Shown in pieces: positions 34,200 to 46,536 of a stretch of 64,000 nucleotides of DNA. The notes beneath the pieces are model-generated. The model did not search any database, had not been told where the DNA came from, and worked only from the letters and a program-made list of their open reading frames with translations. The stretch is taken from contig CM076669.1 in assembly GCA_038496675.1 (NCBI GenBank), positions 15,632,230 to 15,696,229 on the forward strand, written 5' to 3'. The position numbers and the translations under genes are program-made. How positions within the stretch are numbered: position 1 is the first letter of the stretch; each line of letters begins with the position of its first letter. The DNA comes from Rachycentron canadum (Eukaryota > Chordata > Actinopteri > Carangiformes > Rachycentridae).

Positions 34200-34680
34200 T
34201 TTTGTTATCACCGCCAGCTCTTCTACAGAACTGATGATTTAATGATGAAATTCCCCCGAAATTAACAGGCATGTTTGACATGTACATGGAAACTCTTGAG
34301 TGTGCGGCCCTATGAGGATGAAGGCCCTTCTGACTCATCACAGCAGCCATCTAACCTTCCTTTGATCACCCAGGAAGTATGGAGGCCCACAGTTGCTTTA
34401 TAACCCTCATTAATTTCTTATCAGACACATGGCAGCAATAAATCCGCCATTTTCCCTGCAATGGAATTACAGGGAGGGCAATGACTTATGAGGATGTGGT
34501 CGCTGCTGACTTGTGTGGCAAATTCCCCAGAAATGGGAGACGCACTAATGGTTTATGATTGACTGCGTTGGACAGTGAGCGCCTGTTCTGTCAGTTTGAC
34601 TTCAATAAAGAGCAGGGATCTGGCCAAGCTGTATTTCCTGCAAGAGGTTAAAGGGCAACTTGACAGAAAGAGGTGATACA
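34200..34680. promoter_or_regulatory. Candidate non-coding regulatory element
   Basis: Unique, non-repetitive sequence of even base composition, unlike the surrounding repeat debris. It includes a YY1-type CCGCCATTTT (34444-34453), several homeodomain-type TAAT cores and GTTTATGATTGAC. No open frame with a known domain. The call is based on texture. Confidence 0.3.
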
Positions 34681-34769
34681 GACCGGTCATAGGTTTTGTG
34701 TTGCTGTGCAGAGTAGACATACACACCACCTGTACATGCACAGTAAGGATGTATTACATTCCTGTTGCA

Positions 34770-35000
34770 TAAAGTGGTAAATGGACAAGCACTTTATTAC
34801 AATCACCCAATTCACCCAAACCCTCATACAGCACTTTTTCTACATATATAGAACTTGTACTACCACATGCTCACATGCTGAAGATATATCGGGGGCAGAT
34901 TGGGCTTCAGTATCTTACCCAAGGCATGTACACTGGAGGAGGCAGGAACCACTGACCCTCCTATTAGTAGATGACCTCCTGAGCCAAAGACGCCCCTAAA
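34770..35000 (-). mobile_element. tRNA-related teleost SINE, second type (copy a)
   Basis: Minus strand: TTTGGCTCAGGAGGTCATCT (A-box-like), GGGTCAGTGGTTCCTGCCTC (B-box region), CTTGGGTAAGATACTGAAGC, and a tail resembling the common fish AAGTGCTTGTCCATTTACCA block. The order matches a widespread teleost SINE-like repeat known to me. Confidence 0.6.
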
Positions 35001-35274
35001 AGTGCACACGTCTGCTGCCCACATGCAAATATGTATCCATGTAGTTTATCTTTAATGAATATTATATTTAGACACAAATTAGTTTCGAGCCTTTGGCTAC
35101 TTTGCAGACATTAAGGCACCAGACCAAATGTACTACTTACAGGTGAAACATAATCCCAGGATTGGCTTGAAGACTGTATTTAATATGTATAAATATTAAT
35201 ATGGACCTAAATAAACTGATTATTTGGATTATTTGGAGTTGACTCAGACTAAATGGACTGCACTCTTCTCAGCC

Positions 35275-35440
35275 ACTCAAAGCCCCTAACACTGGATGCC
35301 ACATCCGCACACTGATACATCAGGGGGCAATCTGTGGTCCAGTGTCCGGAAATGCCAGGGGGAGTAGGTGGGAATCAAACCACCAACTGTCCAATGCCTA
35401 CATCCTGAGTCACATCTGCCCCACTGGGAGCTAAAACTCT
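35275..35440 (-). mobile_element. tRNA-related teleost SINE-like repeat, second type (copy b)
   Basis: Contains CACTCAAAGCCCCTAACACT, a TGTGGTCCAGTGTCCGG block and, on the minus strand, the B-box-like GGTGGTTTGATTCCCACC. Only about 275 bp separate it from copy a; the two may be parts of one disrupted insertion or two insertions. Confidence 0.5.
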
Positions 35441-36077
35441 TGCCTTGTTTGCTTGGAGCACGCTGAGATGCTGAACTGAGACAATGAACAGTATACCTGC
35501 TAAATGTCAGTGTTAGCATTATATTTGTTAGCACATTAACATACCATTGCTAACATTTAGCTAAAAGCACTGACATGTCTTTGTTATCCTATATTGTATT
35601 CTTTCAGTTAAATGCACTCTCTGACCAAATCATTGTTTTGCAAATCACACATAAGTCTCCAGTCTTTACACTCGAATCGCAAGTCCAAAACTGAGAGCTC
35701 TGACTTGTAAATTAGCTTTAAACAATTTGCTGTATATGTACAATAGCAGCAAACACCAACAACCTGTCATGACAAACGTGGTGACACTGGAGGATTAAAG
35801 TTTGCTGCTTTTCAGTTTTGGTTACAGAATAGGGTGAGAGCTGTCTGATCCTGCTTCAGCTGCTGGAGCAGGTTTTTCAGTCCTGACAGAGCAGTGTCAC
35901 AGACCAGGAAAATCTAACAGTGCTCTTTTCTGGCCTCTCCGTTTCTCGATTTTTATGTGACCTATATTAACTGCATTACCTATGTAAAGTCTTCACAAAT
36001 CAAGTTAACCCACAAGCCAAAGCTTATTTGAAGTGAATTGACCAAACCTGATGCATAAATTTCAAGATTGAATATTA
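35441..36077. other. Intergenic; nothing recognised
   Basis: AT-rich sequence with a GTTAGC/GCTAAC-rich patch at 35500-35560. No gene. Confidence 0.5.
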
Positions 36078-36556
36078 TGGTTGTAACGATAAGTTTTTAT
36101 AACTGAACAATATGTATCATTTTCCATGGTTCCGATATGATTCAAGAAAGATATTTGCAATAATAATAAACAAAAATAAAGTGTAACCAACATCACTTCA
36201 GGTTAATTCAACAGTTCGTTAACTTGCTCCTTCTATTCTCTGTTCGGTTGTTTTTTCAGTTGTCTTTGGTGCTGCTGGTGCAGATCATCACCCACAGGGA
36301 GAGTGAATCAGAGTAACGTTTAACATTTCTTTACTATTAAAAGTGCTAAAAATAGATCTAGATAAAGTTGGTTGTGTTTAAATACAATGTGCAAATTCTT
36401 AGTATCGATACAATTGATTATTTACCTTGTAAATTGATTTTAGATGGATATACGTCCCCCGTGAAGGACAACTTGTTGAGTGCCTATTGATGTAGTTGGA
36501 TCCTAGGAATATAAATCGATACATTGATGTACTCAATGAATCGTTAAACCCCTACA
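36078..36556. mobile_element. Probable non-autonomous hAT-like element
   Basis: The left edge GGTTGTAACGATAAG and the right edge GAATCGTTAAACCCCTAC are imperfect inverted repeats of the form (T)AGGGGTGTAACGAT. Inside, ATCGATACATTGATGTACTC-type motifs resemble a hAT-related repeat common in fish. No transposase frame. Boundaries are approximate. Confidence 0.5.
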
Positions 36557-38294
36557 GAATATATCACCACCTGATAGCTAACTATGATTTCATTGCCTTT
36601 CTGTCTAACTACCTCTTCCGTCTGTGTCTGTCTGTTGCATGTCAACATATGTATGTATTGGAGGGATCATGAATTTAATAATTTGGCAAATGGTTCTTTA
36701 AGAAAATGAATAAATATTGTATCGACCGGTGATACCAAGAAAATCTGAATTGAATAATGTTGCTTATATTGGCCAGTGCATAGGTTAGTACCAGAACTCT
36801 TTTCTCTCCTCCAGAAGCACTGAGCTGAGCAGATTTTATGCTTCTCTCATTCACGCCCTTATCATTGTCGCTCGTACTATAATTTTTCATTACTAAAGAA
36901 TTGATTGTTTTTTTTTAATTAGCCACAGTAAAATCAAGTAAAATCTTTTTCTAGAGCAACAGCAGCAAAGTCTGCCTGAACTCAATAATATTTCACTGAA
37001 CTGAAATATAAAGTGTCAGTAAAATAAATAATATATCTGACATCAAAATACTGAGTGAAGTTTAGAAAGAGTGAAGACATCAGACAGTGTCAGTCCTTCC
37101 TCCCATCCTCCGTCCTCTTCCTCTCAACCTGCAGGCAGTGAGGAGGAGGGCCTGTCTGTCTCAGCCAGTAGCTCTGTTTACAACTATTTGAAACATTTGC
37201 CAAGATTTGTGGCAAACTAAGATAATCAGTCAGGCCACACACAGACAGGTCCTGTTTTAGCTTCATATCAAGTTGCTGTTAGCTCTGTGGTTGTGTCAAA
37301 CATGCCAGGAGACTGTGGACAAAAGAGAGGAAAATATTTCTCAGTGTTGTTGAACACTTGGTTTATATATTTAAGTATGTATTAGCCTTTTACCTTTTAT
37401 TGCACTCACAGTGACAAGTGTAGCTGTTAGCTGTTATTCTAATAATCTTTACATGCTTCATGCAGCCTGTGTCATTTGCTGTATTCTCTGCGTATGGAGC
37501 CATTTAATGAGTGTGCAGCACTGCCCTGTTCAGAGAGCAGGGCCGAGGACAGCGTAGCAACGTGGCCCTTGATCAACAAATAAATCACAGGGAAACTATG
37601 CATTTTAATTTTGAATATACAGTATCAAGTATTTTCAAGCCCAGGTGAATTCAAGTGGTTAAGTCAGCGGTGTTGAAGTTGAGTCAGAGGTGGATGGCGT
37701 TTCAGTTTGCTCTGTTAACAGCTTGACCAAACAGGAATGAGTTGACATCTCTTGCATCACCTCAACTGCCTATGACGTCTAACTTGCTGCACTGCTCCCA
37801 GTGTGAGTCCACTCCATTGTAGCTGCAGCGCTGCTACTGCCAGCTTTGCCTTGATAATGGTCATCTGTACTAATAATTATTCAGTGTTGATGAGCAGTGG
37901 GAAAATCTCATTCAGAGCGAGAGAGTGTTATTAACTTACTGACACAATATAATTATAGTCAATGGCGCTATAAAGCTTCTCATATGAATAGGCTGTACAA
38001 TTCACATGTAGCCTCCACTTTCTCCAGCAACTGTGAAAATGAAAAAAATAATAATAATTGAACATAATTTTTTCTGAATTGTTGGTCAGTCACAGACATT
38101 TGTATTTTGTAATCTAGATCATTTTCCTCCCAGATGAATATAGTGGCCAGCTTTATAACTCCTCTCATAACCATTAACTCAGAAACTAAGCTTAGCCTAC
38201 AACATTAGTGTTCTAATGGTTTGTGAGGTTGGACCGATCTATCGTTTCCGTCCTCCCCTGAGTTACGTTAAGTTTGTTTGAGTTAACTTGTTTT
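36557..38294. other. Intergenic; nothing recognised
   Basis: AT-rich sequence. No coding exon and no copy of the repeats defined elsewhere. Confidence 0.5.
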
Positions 38295-38400
38295 TTGGGC
38301 ATTTACGCCTTTAATTGATAGAGTATTAAAGAAGGGGAAAGACATGCAGGAAGGGGTCGCACCTGCCAAGGACGCCTACTCAGAGTTTATGCCCCCATCA
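38295..38400 (-). mobile_element. SINE fragment of the 31.9-kb type (copy 3)
   Basis: TTTTTTGGGCATTTACGCCT, GATAGAGTATTAAAG, GACATGCAGGAAGGGGTCGC and CTACTCAGAGTTTATGCCCC mark the tail-to-head order of the family on the minus strand. The B-box is decayed. Confidence 0.6.
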
Positions 38401-39134
38401 TTCTGGATTATGTGGAGTCTGAAGTCAACAAATGCATGACTCAGTTTGACTTGAGTCGCCACCGTATTTCTTTGTCTGTACAAAAGATAAGAATGTGATG
38501 TCTAACTATTTGCCAAACCTATGTAACTGTTAACAACCCTGGCTTTTAGTCCCACATTTCCACATAGCATTGTTTTGTCAGCCCCACCCATCCTCAGCAT
38601 CAAATGCAGACTCCACCTTATGCCAAAGTAACCCTGATGACATTATCAGGGACATGCAAAGTCTTCTGATGAGGGCTATTAGTGCATCCATGACTAGTTC
38701 ACTGACCTTTGGTTAAAATTGGAAGCATGCCCTTTTAATTATGAAACAGCGGCATTTTCGCAGTAATAATTTTAATTTGTGTGATTATTACAAACAAACA
38801 AGTCAATCGTGAACAGCCTGAGGAGCAGCATTTAAACTGGTTTGCAATCAGTGCCACCATTTTCCCAGAAAGCGCTGAAAGTCTTTTTTTAATTGCAGAG
38901 TGTCAGTTTTGCCTTTACTAAAATCCTATAATGATACAGTTTATGTAGTTTCTGTTTCATCACATAAACTTCACCACATTCCTCTCATAGCAGTCCAGAT
39001 GAGAGACTGTGGAAGTTTCTAGAACATCTTGTGCTTGTGGGATGAGCCATGCTGTCTGTGGTTGGTGTATCACTCCCTCCAAGATCTACAGTCAGAACAA
39101 GAGGGAGGAAGCACAGAGGGACAGACACCAGCCG

Positions 39135-39166
<32 letters not shown>

Positions 39167-40021
39167 ACGTGCGTATGTGTGTGTGTGAGGAGTGTATGAA
39201 TGTTGAATGGTTGGCAAGGTAATTAACATTTCCCTAGCATCAGCGGCTGGTGCTCAAGGCAAAAATGATCTGCGGAGACCTCGCCGCAGCTGTAATGAAG
39301 TCCAAACACTTCCTCACTGATAAAGGATAGAGAAGAATTAAATGAAAGTTAAAGAGGGTGAACAGACATTGCTGCTGCACAGTCCAGACACAGTGATAAG
39401 AAACTTTCCTAAATAGATGGTGAAATGTTACAATAGAAGAAGAAGCAGACTATGAACCAGCAAGATCCTGGATCATAACAAACTCAAACTAAGTTTAAGT
39501 GAAGTAAAAACTCAACCTCTGTCTACAAATTCAAAGTCATGTCTGTGTGACAATGTCGATTAGATTAAGAAAAAAAGAAAATGAAAATAAATGAAGACAA
39601 TATATTCTAACTTCTAGATACTCTACCTCATGTTGGCCTCACACTAAACAACTTTTAATGTGTTCTCCCTTCACATCATTGCTTGTTGTCAGGTGATCAG
39701 CAAACAGGAGGAGCAAGAATGTGATAGTGAATGTGATGGTGAAAAAAAACAGGAAATCAAGTTCAAACTGGTAACTGTTATCTGTCATAAAATAACATGA
39801 CAATGTATATAATTACTAACTACTGCTCATAATACCAATAACGGAGAATTTCAAAGATTATGAAATGATCAAAACATTTGTCTTCCTGTAACCTGGAGCG
39901 TGGTTGTGGGAAATAATGTAGTCTTGAATCTTTAGTGTGAGACTAAAAGCTCTGTGACTTATGACACACTGTCTTTAGACGTGAGAAGGTGTGAGACTCT
40001 ATGGTGAGCGTAGGAGTGACT
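38401..40021. other. Intergenic; (TG)n at 39136-39165, no gene
   Basis: AT-rich sequence with one 30-bp (TG)n array. No gene recognised. Confidence 0.5.
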
Positions 40022-40215
40022 GATCAGCCCCTGCTAGTCTCAACAGACTCATCAGCTAAGTCTGGGTCTGACTGAGATTTAAACATGTAGATGTTTCCTC
40101 CTCTAACCATCTTGAGACACTTTACTCTTTCATTGTCAGCAAAACCTTGCCAGTACAAAGAGTTTGCATAAGCACAACCACTAACAACTGTGTCAGCCAC
40201 TGACAATTACAAGCC
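40022..40215 (+). repeat. Dispersed repeat B, reordered copy (copy 3)
   Basis: Blocks of repeat B occur in a different order. The GTCTGGGTCTGACTGAG / TTTCCTCCTCTAAC part comes first, and CCTTGCCAGTACAAAGAG with AACTGTGTCAGCCACTG follows. In the 25.7- and 27.5-kb copies the order is the reverse. Confidence 0.6.
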
Positions 40216-41055
40216 AACAAGCAACATAGCCAAACTACTCTTACCAATGTGATGCGTCTTCTAGTCACAGAAAACTTTTTATATTGATATGTTTATGCTG
40301 TCAACCTAGCAAGAGTAGATGGGCTTACAGACTTAGTCTTTGATTTTTTTTTCACTTTTATGCGGGAACAAAATATTTATCATTGTACTTTTTATATCGT
40401 TTTAAACATATCTGGAGGAACTTGAAAGTTTAACATGTGCAATATGATTTGCTACAGTAGAGATGTTCTGAGACAGGAGTGGGAGTGATGGGAGTGATGT
40501 TTTGGATAAACAGCAATGAATATACTAATTTCTAAACAAGCATTGAAAAAAAATGATACACCTGTCATCAAACCTGTAACAATATTAAAAAGCTCGATTT
40601 AATATTGACTATACTGCCACTGTTTATTTTGGTTTATATACTGAATATGTGTTTTTAATGTGAAATGCGGTTGTATATGCACTAAAGTCCACAGAGGCAG
40701 TGCTGTTGTTAAACTGTCCAATAAAACATTTGTTATTATTCAGTTTCACCTTCAGACAAACTGGCAGCAACAGATATTATATTTCAATGCAAATTTAATC
40801 TTCCAAACAGAATTATATTTCAAACTGCTATTGACAACAGAGCCAGTGGTAAATTACCAAGGGCCTTGCTGAGATAAGGCTGTTCTCCCTGGCATTACAG
40901 CGCACACTGACGGGCTGGTTATCTCCAGAGCTGGACTGCAAGCTGCTAAGGTATCAACCAGAAAGAAAGTCACATATCATGCCACCGAAAACAGAAATTA
41001 TTTACACGAACTGACCACATGCTTGAAATGTAAATGGTTGCTTTTTGAAAACAGT
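40216..41055. other. Intergenic; nothing recognised
   Basis: AT-rich sequence. The 40.86-40.95 kb part is more GC-balanced but gives no gene. Confidence 0.5.
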
Positions 41056-41100
41056 AACTTATATCAATTTAAATTTATATAAATTAAATTGATATAAGTT
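41056..41100. repeat. Perfect 17-bp inverted repeat (AT-rich palindrome)
   Basis: AACTTATATCAATTTAA (41056-41072) and its exact complement (41084-41100) flank an 11-base AT spacer. It lies 13 bp from the left end of a TTAA-MITE. Confidence 0.88.
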
Positions 41101-41113
41101 TTCAGACCGTTAA

Positions 41114-41547
41114 AGGCCTGATATTCCCTAAAAGTAGACCTCCATATCTTCTTTTAATATAGATCAGATCTAGGTTCTTTATTAATACAGTGAAAGTATC
41201 AAAGGTCTCAGTCACAGAGAAATGCTCACAGCCTGTTTTCAGAAACAGCCTTAAAACCAGCCGTCAGGACTTCTGGGACTTTGTGATGTCACAACAAAAC
41301 AGTCAGACATACAAACCATCAATTATTGCAGGATTTGGTTTTTCTGAAATTCACTAAATTTCAATTGGATCAATCAGAAAACAGACAGCCAATCAAAGGA
41401 GAGACTTCTCTTCTCTCTTCTGATTGGCCGGCTGACCTGTTGTCACTAGAGAAGCCTGAGAGAGGAGATGTAATACCAAACTGAGATGGTCTTCTTATGG
41501 ATAGCAACACTTCAAATAAAACACAGGAGAAGTTAAAATATGGACCT
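41114..41547 (+). mobile_element. TTAA-MITE, near full-length (copy 6)
   Basis: TTAA flanks both sides (41110-41113 and 41548-41551). The left end AGGCCTGATATTCC is diverged and the right end is ATATGGACCT. The body shows all family blocks, including TCTTCTGATTGGCCGGCTGA. Confidence 0.82.
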
Positions 41548-41551
41548 TTAA

Positions 41552-43379
41552 ATTCAGGCAACAAATTAAATATGACAATGGAACCATATGTAGAGTGGAC
41601 TCTGCCTCAAACAAAATAAGAACAGACAGCCTGCCTTGTGCACACAGTGTCATCCTGTTGAAATATACATTTTGTTCCTTTGCAGCCTGTATAATAAGCA
41701 AACATAGCTTAATCTATTTGTTCCCAGGGGCAAAGGCTCCCTTGTTAATTTTTTTCTTATTTATTTTGGCGTTTTTTATTTATTCGTGTTAGCTTTGTGT
41801 CCCTCTGGGATAATAAGCACCGGACTACAAATGAACGCATCAGCAAAACTAATCAAAATCCATGACACGTATAAGCTCACTGTGATCTGTCATCTGACGT
41901 TTCAGCTTGTTTGTTTGGTTTTGGCCGAGAGCTCCAGCTGTGTCACAACACTCTGTTTTTCTCAGTCGCGTCCTGCGATTCCTGATGTTGAGGTCTTGCT
42001 TCCCCATCTATCATATTCTGTGATGAACGATCTCACAGAGCTCAAACTGTCTGAAGGTGACCTCGTCTCACAGTAGCTGCTCTTATCAGCCTGTCACCTG
42101 AGGGAATCGTTTTTCAGGCTCCCGGCTGCCAGCGAAAGAGATTTGGGAATTTTTTCTTCTGGTGTTGTTTTTATAAACTTTGCCTGTTCAAACAGAATTT
42201 CAAGATCATATTTGATTGGAATATTTCGGCCTGTTGCTCATGTCAAAATAAAGCTCAGCTGTGCCCTGTGGTTACTGATGGAGCCAGTTAATATTAACTT
42301 ACCAAAAAGATGATTTCAGTCATGATCAAAGATGTGTTGTAATTATTCTAACCCACAATGCACATGCTTCTCAGTTGTGCAAATGAATGAGGTTGGGGCA
42401 ATAGCGAGGATTTTACTGAGTACTGAGCTCATGAGTCAAACATGCCCCCAGACACCAGAAAGACTTATATCCTGTTAACTGTTCAATTATATTTACTGAG
42501 CATTTCATTTAAACGCAGCAGCTCTTTCAAGTAAATTCCTATGAAAATCAACTAAAATCACTCTCTAAGAACTGTCTCTTTCTCCCTATAATTAGTGCCA
42601 GACTGCACAGTTATTTCTGTGAACTGTACTGTTAAATTACTAAGAAATTTATAAACTGAAAAAATTAGGCATTATCATTTTATATCCAACATGACAGCCT
42701 AAAATCCTATTTCAAAGCCTCCTCGTTGCACATTTGCTTATTTTAGTGGCTGAGTTTAAATATTTAAACATCTTAAGATACTGGCTTTTAATTAACCTTG
42801 ACTGTAAAATATTTAAGGGCTCTGTTACCCCTAAACATTATCTTACATAACTAGGCATTTTTTGCTTTCTTATTAGATGTGTGTGCACACTTGTTGTGGT
42901 CACATAAAGACAAGCTTTAACTTAATCCAGTGATGATGAACAAAGGACTGGACACAGTGACAAAGGAGTGAGTTTTAAATGTGAGCTATGACTGTGTATT
43001 ACTTTATTTCACTTTCTTACTGGAGTCTCTCTGAACACATTTATCTTACTGTCCAGCCACCATAGTCAAAATGAGAGGATGTTCCATGAGTCGATAAAAA
43101 ATATTGAATTCATTCATCTGAGCCTTCAGTTTTCACCCATGCACTATTTTGTGGCCTTTGTTGAACTGGGCGACAGTTATCAGGGTGCATAACATACTCA
43201 TCTGAGTAATGTTGTCAATACTGTATGTAGTTTGAAACAACCACATATCCACTTACCAAGTCAAGTTAAAAGTAATTATGATTATCATAGCATTTATGAT
43301 TTTTGTCAATTTGAAGCTGAATATTTTTCATAAATTCTCATTACAGCCTCTCCAGGGAAAAAACATCGATTTAAGGTAA
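41552..43379. other. Intergenic; nothing recognised
   Basis: AT-rich sequence. The frame at 41786-42076 shows no known domain. Confidence 0.55.
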
Positions 43380-43508
43380 ACCAAATCCTGCAAGGTTGGA
43401 TGAGGGCTTTGTTGTGACATCACAAAGTCCCATAAGTCCTGGAGGCTGGTTTTAAGGCTCAGTTTCTGAAAACAGGCTGTGAGCATTTCTCTGTGGACTG
43501 AGACCTTG
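43380..43508 (-). mobile_element. TTAA-MITE core fragment (copy 7)
   Basis: Only the central blocks remain (CAAATCCTGCAAGG, GACATCACAAAGTCCC, TTTCTGAAAACAGGCTGTGA, TCTCTGTGGACTGAGACC). Neither terminus is present. Confidence 0.7.
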
Positions 43509-44553
43509 TCACCACCATGTGTGTGGCAGCTACGTCGCTGACTTTTCAACGATATAGTAAACATATTTTAACCAGCATATTCTTACCCACATATGTGAAT
43601 ATTCAGAGGACAGTGATCTTCAAGGTTTAAATAAATAAAAAGAAGATGAGAAATGAGAGGAATAGTGATGGATCATGTGATTTTGGGTCTGTATCTGGAC
43701 ACAGTATAATATTCAGAAGGCCTATGAATATAACTGTGTGATGAAGCAGTGATTTCTGATGATGCACTGTGATGCTGACAGGACTGATCCTGATGTATAA
43801 AGAATGAAAATCAACACATCTTCACACCTGCTCTCTCCCTCCTACTCTCACATGAACACAGTAAATCACTGTCACTAAGCTTGTACAGTTTCTAAATTAC
43901 ACAAATTCAGTCATGTAGATGTAATTAATCAGAGACACAAATTCAGTCCATATTAAAATTAGATTTTGACAAATTATGCATCAGGTAGATGCTGCGATTC
44001 TACATTTCCTGCTGCCTTCCAGTGTACAAACATGCGCTGGCTGCCCCAAGGCAGAGGCACAAAACAAGAAGACATATTTGTTGCTGATTGGCTGTGATGG
44101 GGGAATTCATCATTCCTGCAGGAAAACATGTTCCCTACTGCTTTACTCCCCAAAGCAGTGTGGAACAACAAAGACAACAAAGTGCCCAGCTGCTTTTAAA
44201 GTCATACAGAAAAACTGTCACAGATTTCAAAAATAGTCAAACACCTATATGAGGCTGGATATTCTCTAATGTCCAGTGCTGGCCCCTCTACACCTCTGAA
44301 CTTTTAAATGAACTGATACATCGTCCCCTACAGAGATGTAAACATGCATGCTGCTCTGCTGCCCGTGTGTTTGACAGTGGTTTTCTGCTGCAGACACAGG
44401 GCTCCATCCATCTCCCCCAAGGCCTCTGTGCTGCGTTATCATGCATCATTGATTGGGCACAAGGATGAAACTGTTGGGGGACCATCCATTTATCTCCCTG
44501 CTGCCATTGTTTACGATCAGTGCAATCCCCACCTATCGCTCTCTCTCTGTCCA

Positions 44554-44554
<1 letters not shown>
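43509..44554. other. Intergenic; nothing recognised
   Basis: Unique-looking sequence. The GC-balanced part at 43.98-44.5 kb has open frames on both strands without known domains. Confidence 0.5.
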
Positions 44555-44633
<79 letters not shown>

Positions 44634-44802
44634 GTTTGTGCAGCTATTTTTGTGGGGACCCATAGTTGACATAATGATCCCTAACCCCTTACCATAACCC
44701 TAAAACCTGCACCTAACTATCTAACAGCCCTTTAAACTTGTGTACTTCCCACGAAGTAGCACAAATATAGTGGGATGTATTTCTGGACCACAAGCATATA
44801 GT

Positions 44803-44880
<78 letters not shown>
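44555..44880. repeat. Pair of long (CA)n arrays
   Basis: Two (CA)n arrays of about 75 bp each (44555-44629 and 44806-44880), in the same orientation and 176 bp apart. The overlapping poly-His/Thr and Cys/Val frames are artefacts. Confidence 0.95.
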
Positions 44881-44883
<3 letters not shown>

Positions 44884-46471
44884 GAGATGAAAGAGCCTTG
44901 CTACAGGATAAGTGACACTGAACACTTAGCTGTGGTTTGTGAGTGCACACTAGTCTAATGTGTTATGTGTGTGTACTTCTCACTGATGATATAATTTGAA
45001 TGGTGCAAGACCAGCGTGGGCGGGCACCAAAAATGTTTAATGATCCAATTATAATTCAAATGACCCTATAGACCTTTAAGTGCCTGCTACATGTAGTGAA
45101 TGCACAAACATCTCAAATCTGTCTTTATATACGGAGCTATGGCCTCATTTATCTTTGTTTGTCAAATTAATTTACAAATAGAACAGATCAACAGATTTTA
45201 GCCCCAGTCTCTTTCCAGATATGTGAAAAGGCAAAGCAGAAGCAGAATACACATATTTATAATGGCAACTGCAGAATTGTAAATTTAAATCAGTTTTCTC
45301 CATATAGAGCTGTCAACATCAGCACCTGAAAGCAAATTAACTCCAGATATAAACACCTTTACAGCAAAGATTCAGTGCTGCGAGAAGCAAACCACAGCTG
45401 TTCACTTTTTAGCTAATTGTATTGCATTGTTAATTGTTTTGTATATTTTGCTTAGTTTTTCCTGCAGCTATCTTTTCTGTATCTGACTGTACATCAAAAT
45501 CAATGCATAATCAGTATAGTATTTTATTCTACTGTCATATATGTAGTGGAGTTTATGATAAACTTTTAATGACACTTAAAATATTAGCAAGTTATTAGCT
45601 CAGTGCAACACCTCAGTTCCATGTACCAGAACTATATCAAATTCGTTTTTTCCAATTAAATAAATAATAATCATTTAAAAAGCAATATGATTGAATATGT
45701 TATCACCACATACAAACGCGTGATAGGCAGCTAATGTGATCTCGCCCCCCTCCACCGTCAAGGTGTGATGCACACAATGTGCAAGACCTGCTAATAATCC
45801 AGCAGGTGTTGAAAAGACTGAAAGAAAAGACATGCTTAGTGTGACTCAGTGATTACCTTCCTTAGGTCAGCTGCTTTCCTCTTTGCAGTGACAGCATTCA
45901 CACAGTAGATGAAAGAAACCTGCACTCTCACTGTGCAGTGGATAAACATTGAATGTTGTAAAGACTCAGAAGTCTTAAATGACCATCGTTGTGTAGACGT
46001 GCAACCGGGCAATAAAATGTTATTCACAGTCTAAACTACATGATGAGTCCGAGTTGGTGGTGCAACACAGAAGCTGTTTGCGCGGCAGTTAGCGATGCCG
46101 GCTGTGTGGTGTCAGGCCTCCACTGTCAAGGGAAATGTCCACCCACAGGTTTGAAGAGATGACACAGGTTTCACAAATACTGTAACTGTAACTTCAGAGC
46201 CTGTATCCTTTGAAGGACACACGGTAAGAAGGCTTGGCAGTCTGAGGCAGTCTGGATTACAACAGATCTTCACCTCACTCTAACGCCTGGCAACTTTGAC
46301 AACACGTATCTTGTTTTCACAAAAAGGTTTTAGGGTCCTTGGTTTCAACTCTTGTACCATCAGCTGTAACTGAGCTGAAATACAATACCTGTATTTAACA
46401 GTGTAATCCTCCGGCTCTCTGTCAGTGTTTTATCTCATATTATTTTCATTACCAGTATAATAAACTATATT
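44881..46471. other. Intergenic; nothing recognised
   Basis: AT-rich sequence without coding signal. Confidence 0.5.
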
Positions 46472-46536
46472 GGCGGGCGGGGCTAATTAAACCTGAAACC
46501 TTGTCAGTACAGAGAGACAGAGTGAGCATTAGCACA
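46472..46536 (+). repeat. Dispersed repeat B, short fragment (copy 4)
   Basis: Retains GGGGCTAATTAAACCTGAAA, CCTTGTCAGTACAGAGAGAC and GAGCATTAGCACAA. Confidence 0.65.

Noticed and set aside
44288..44958. Poly-(Cys-Val) and poly-(His-Thr) proteins
   Set aside because: Pure translation of CA/TG microsatellites.
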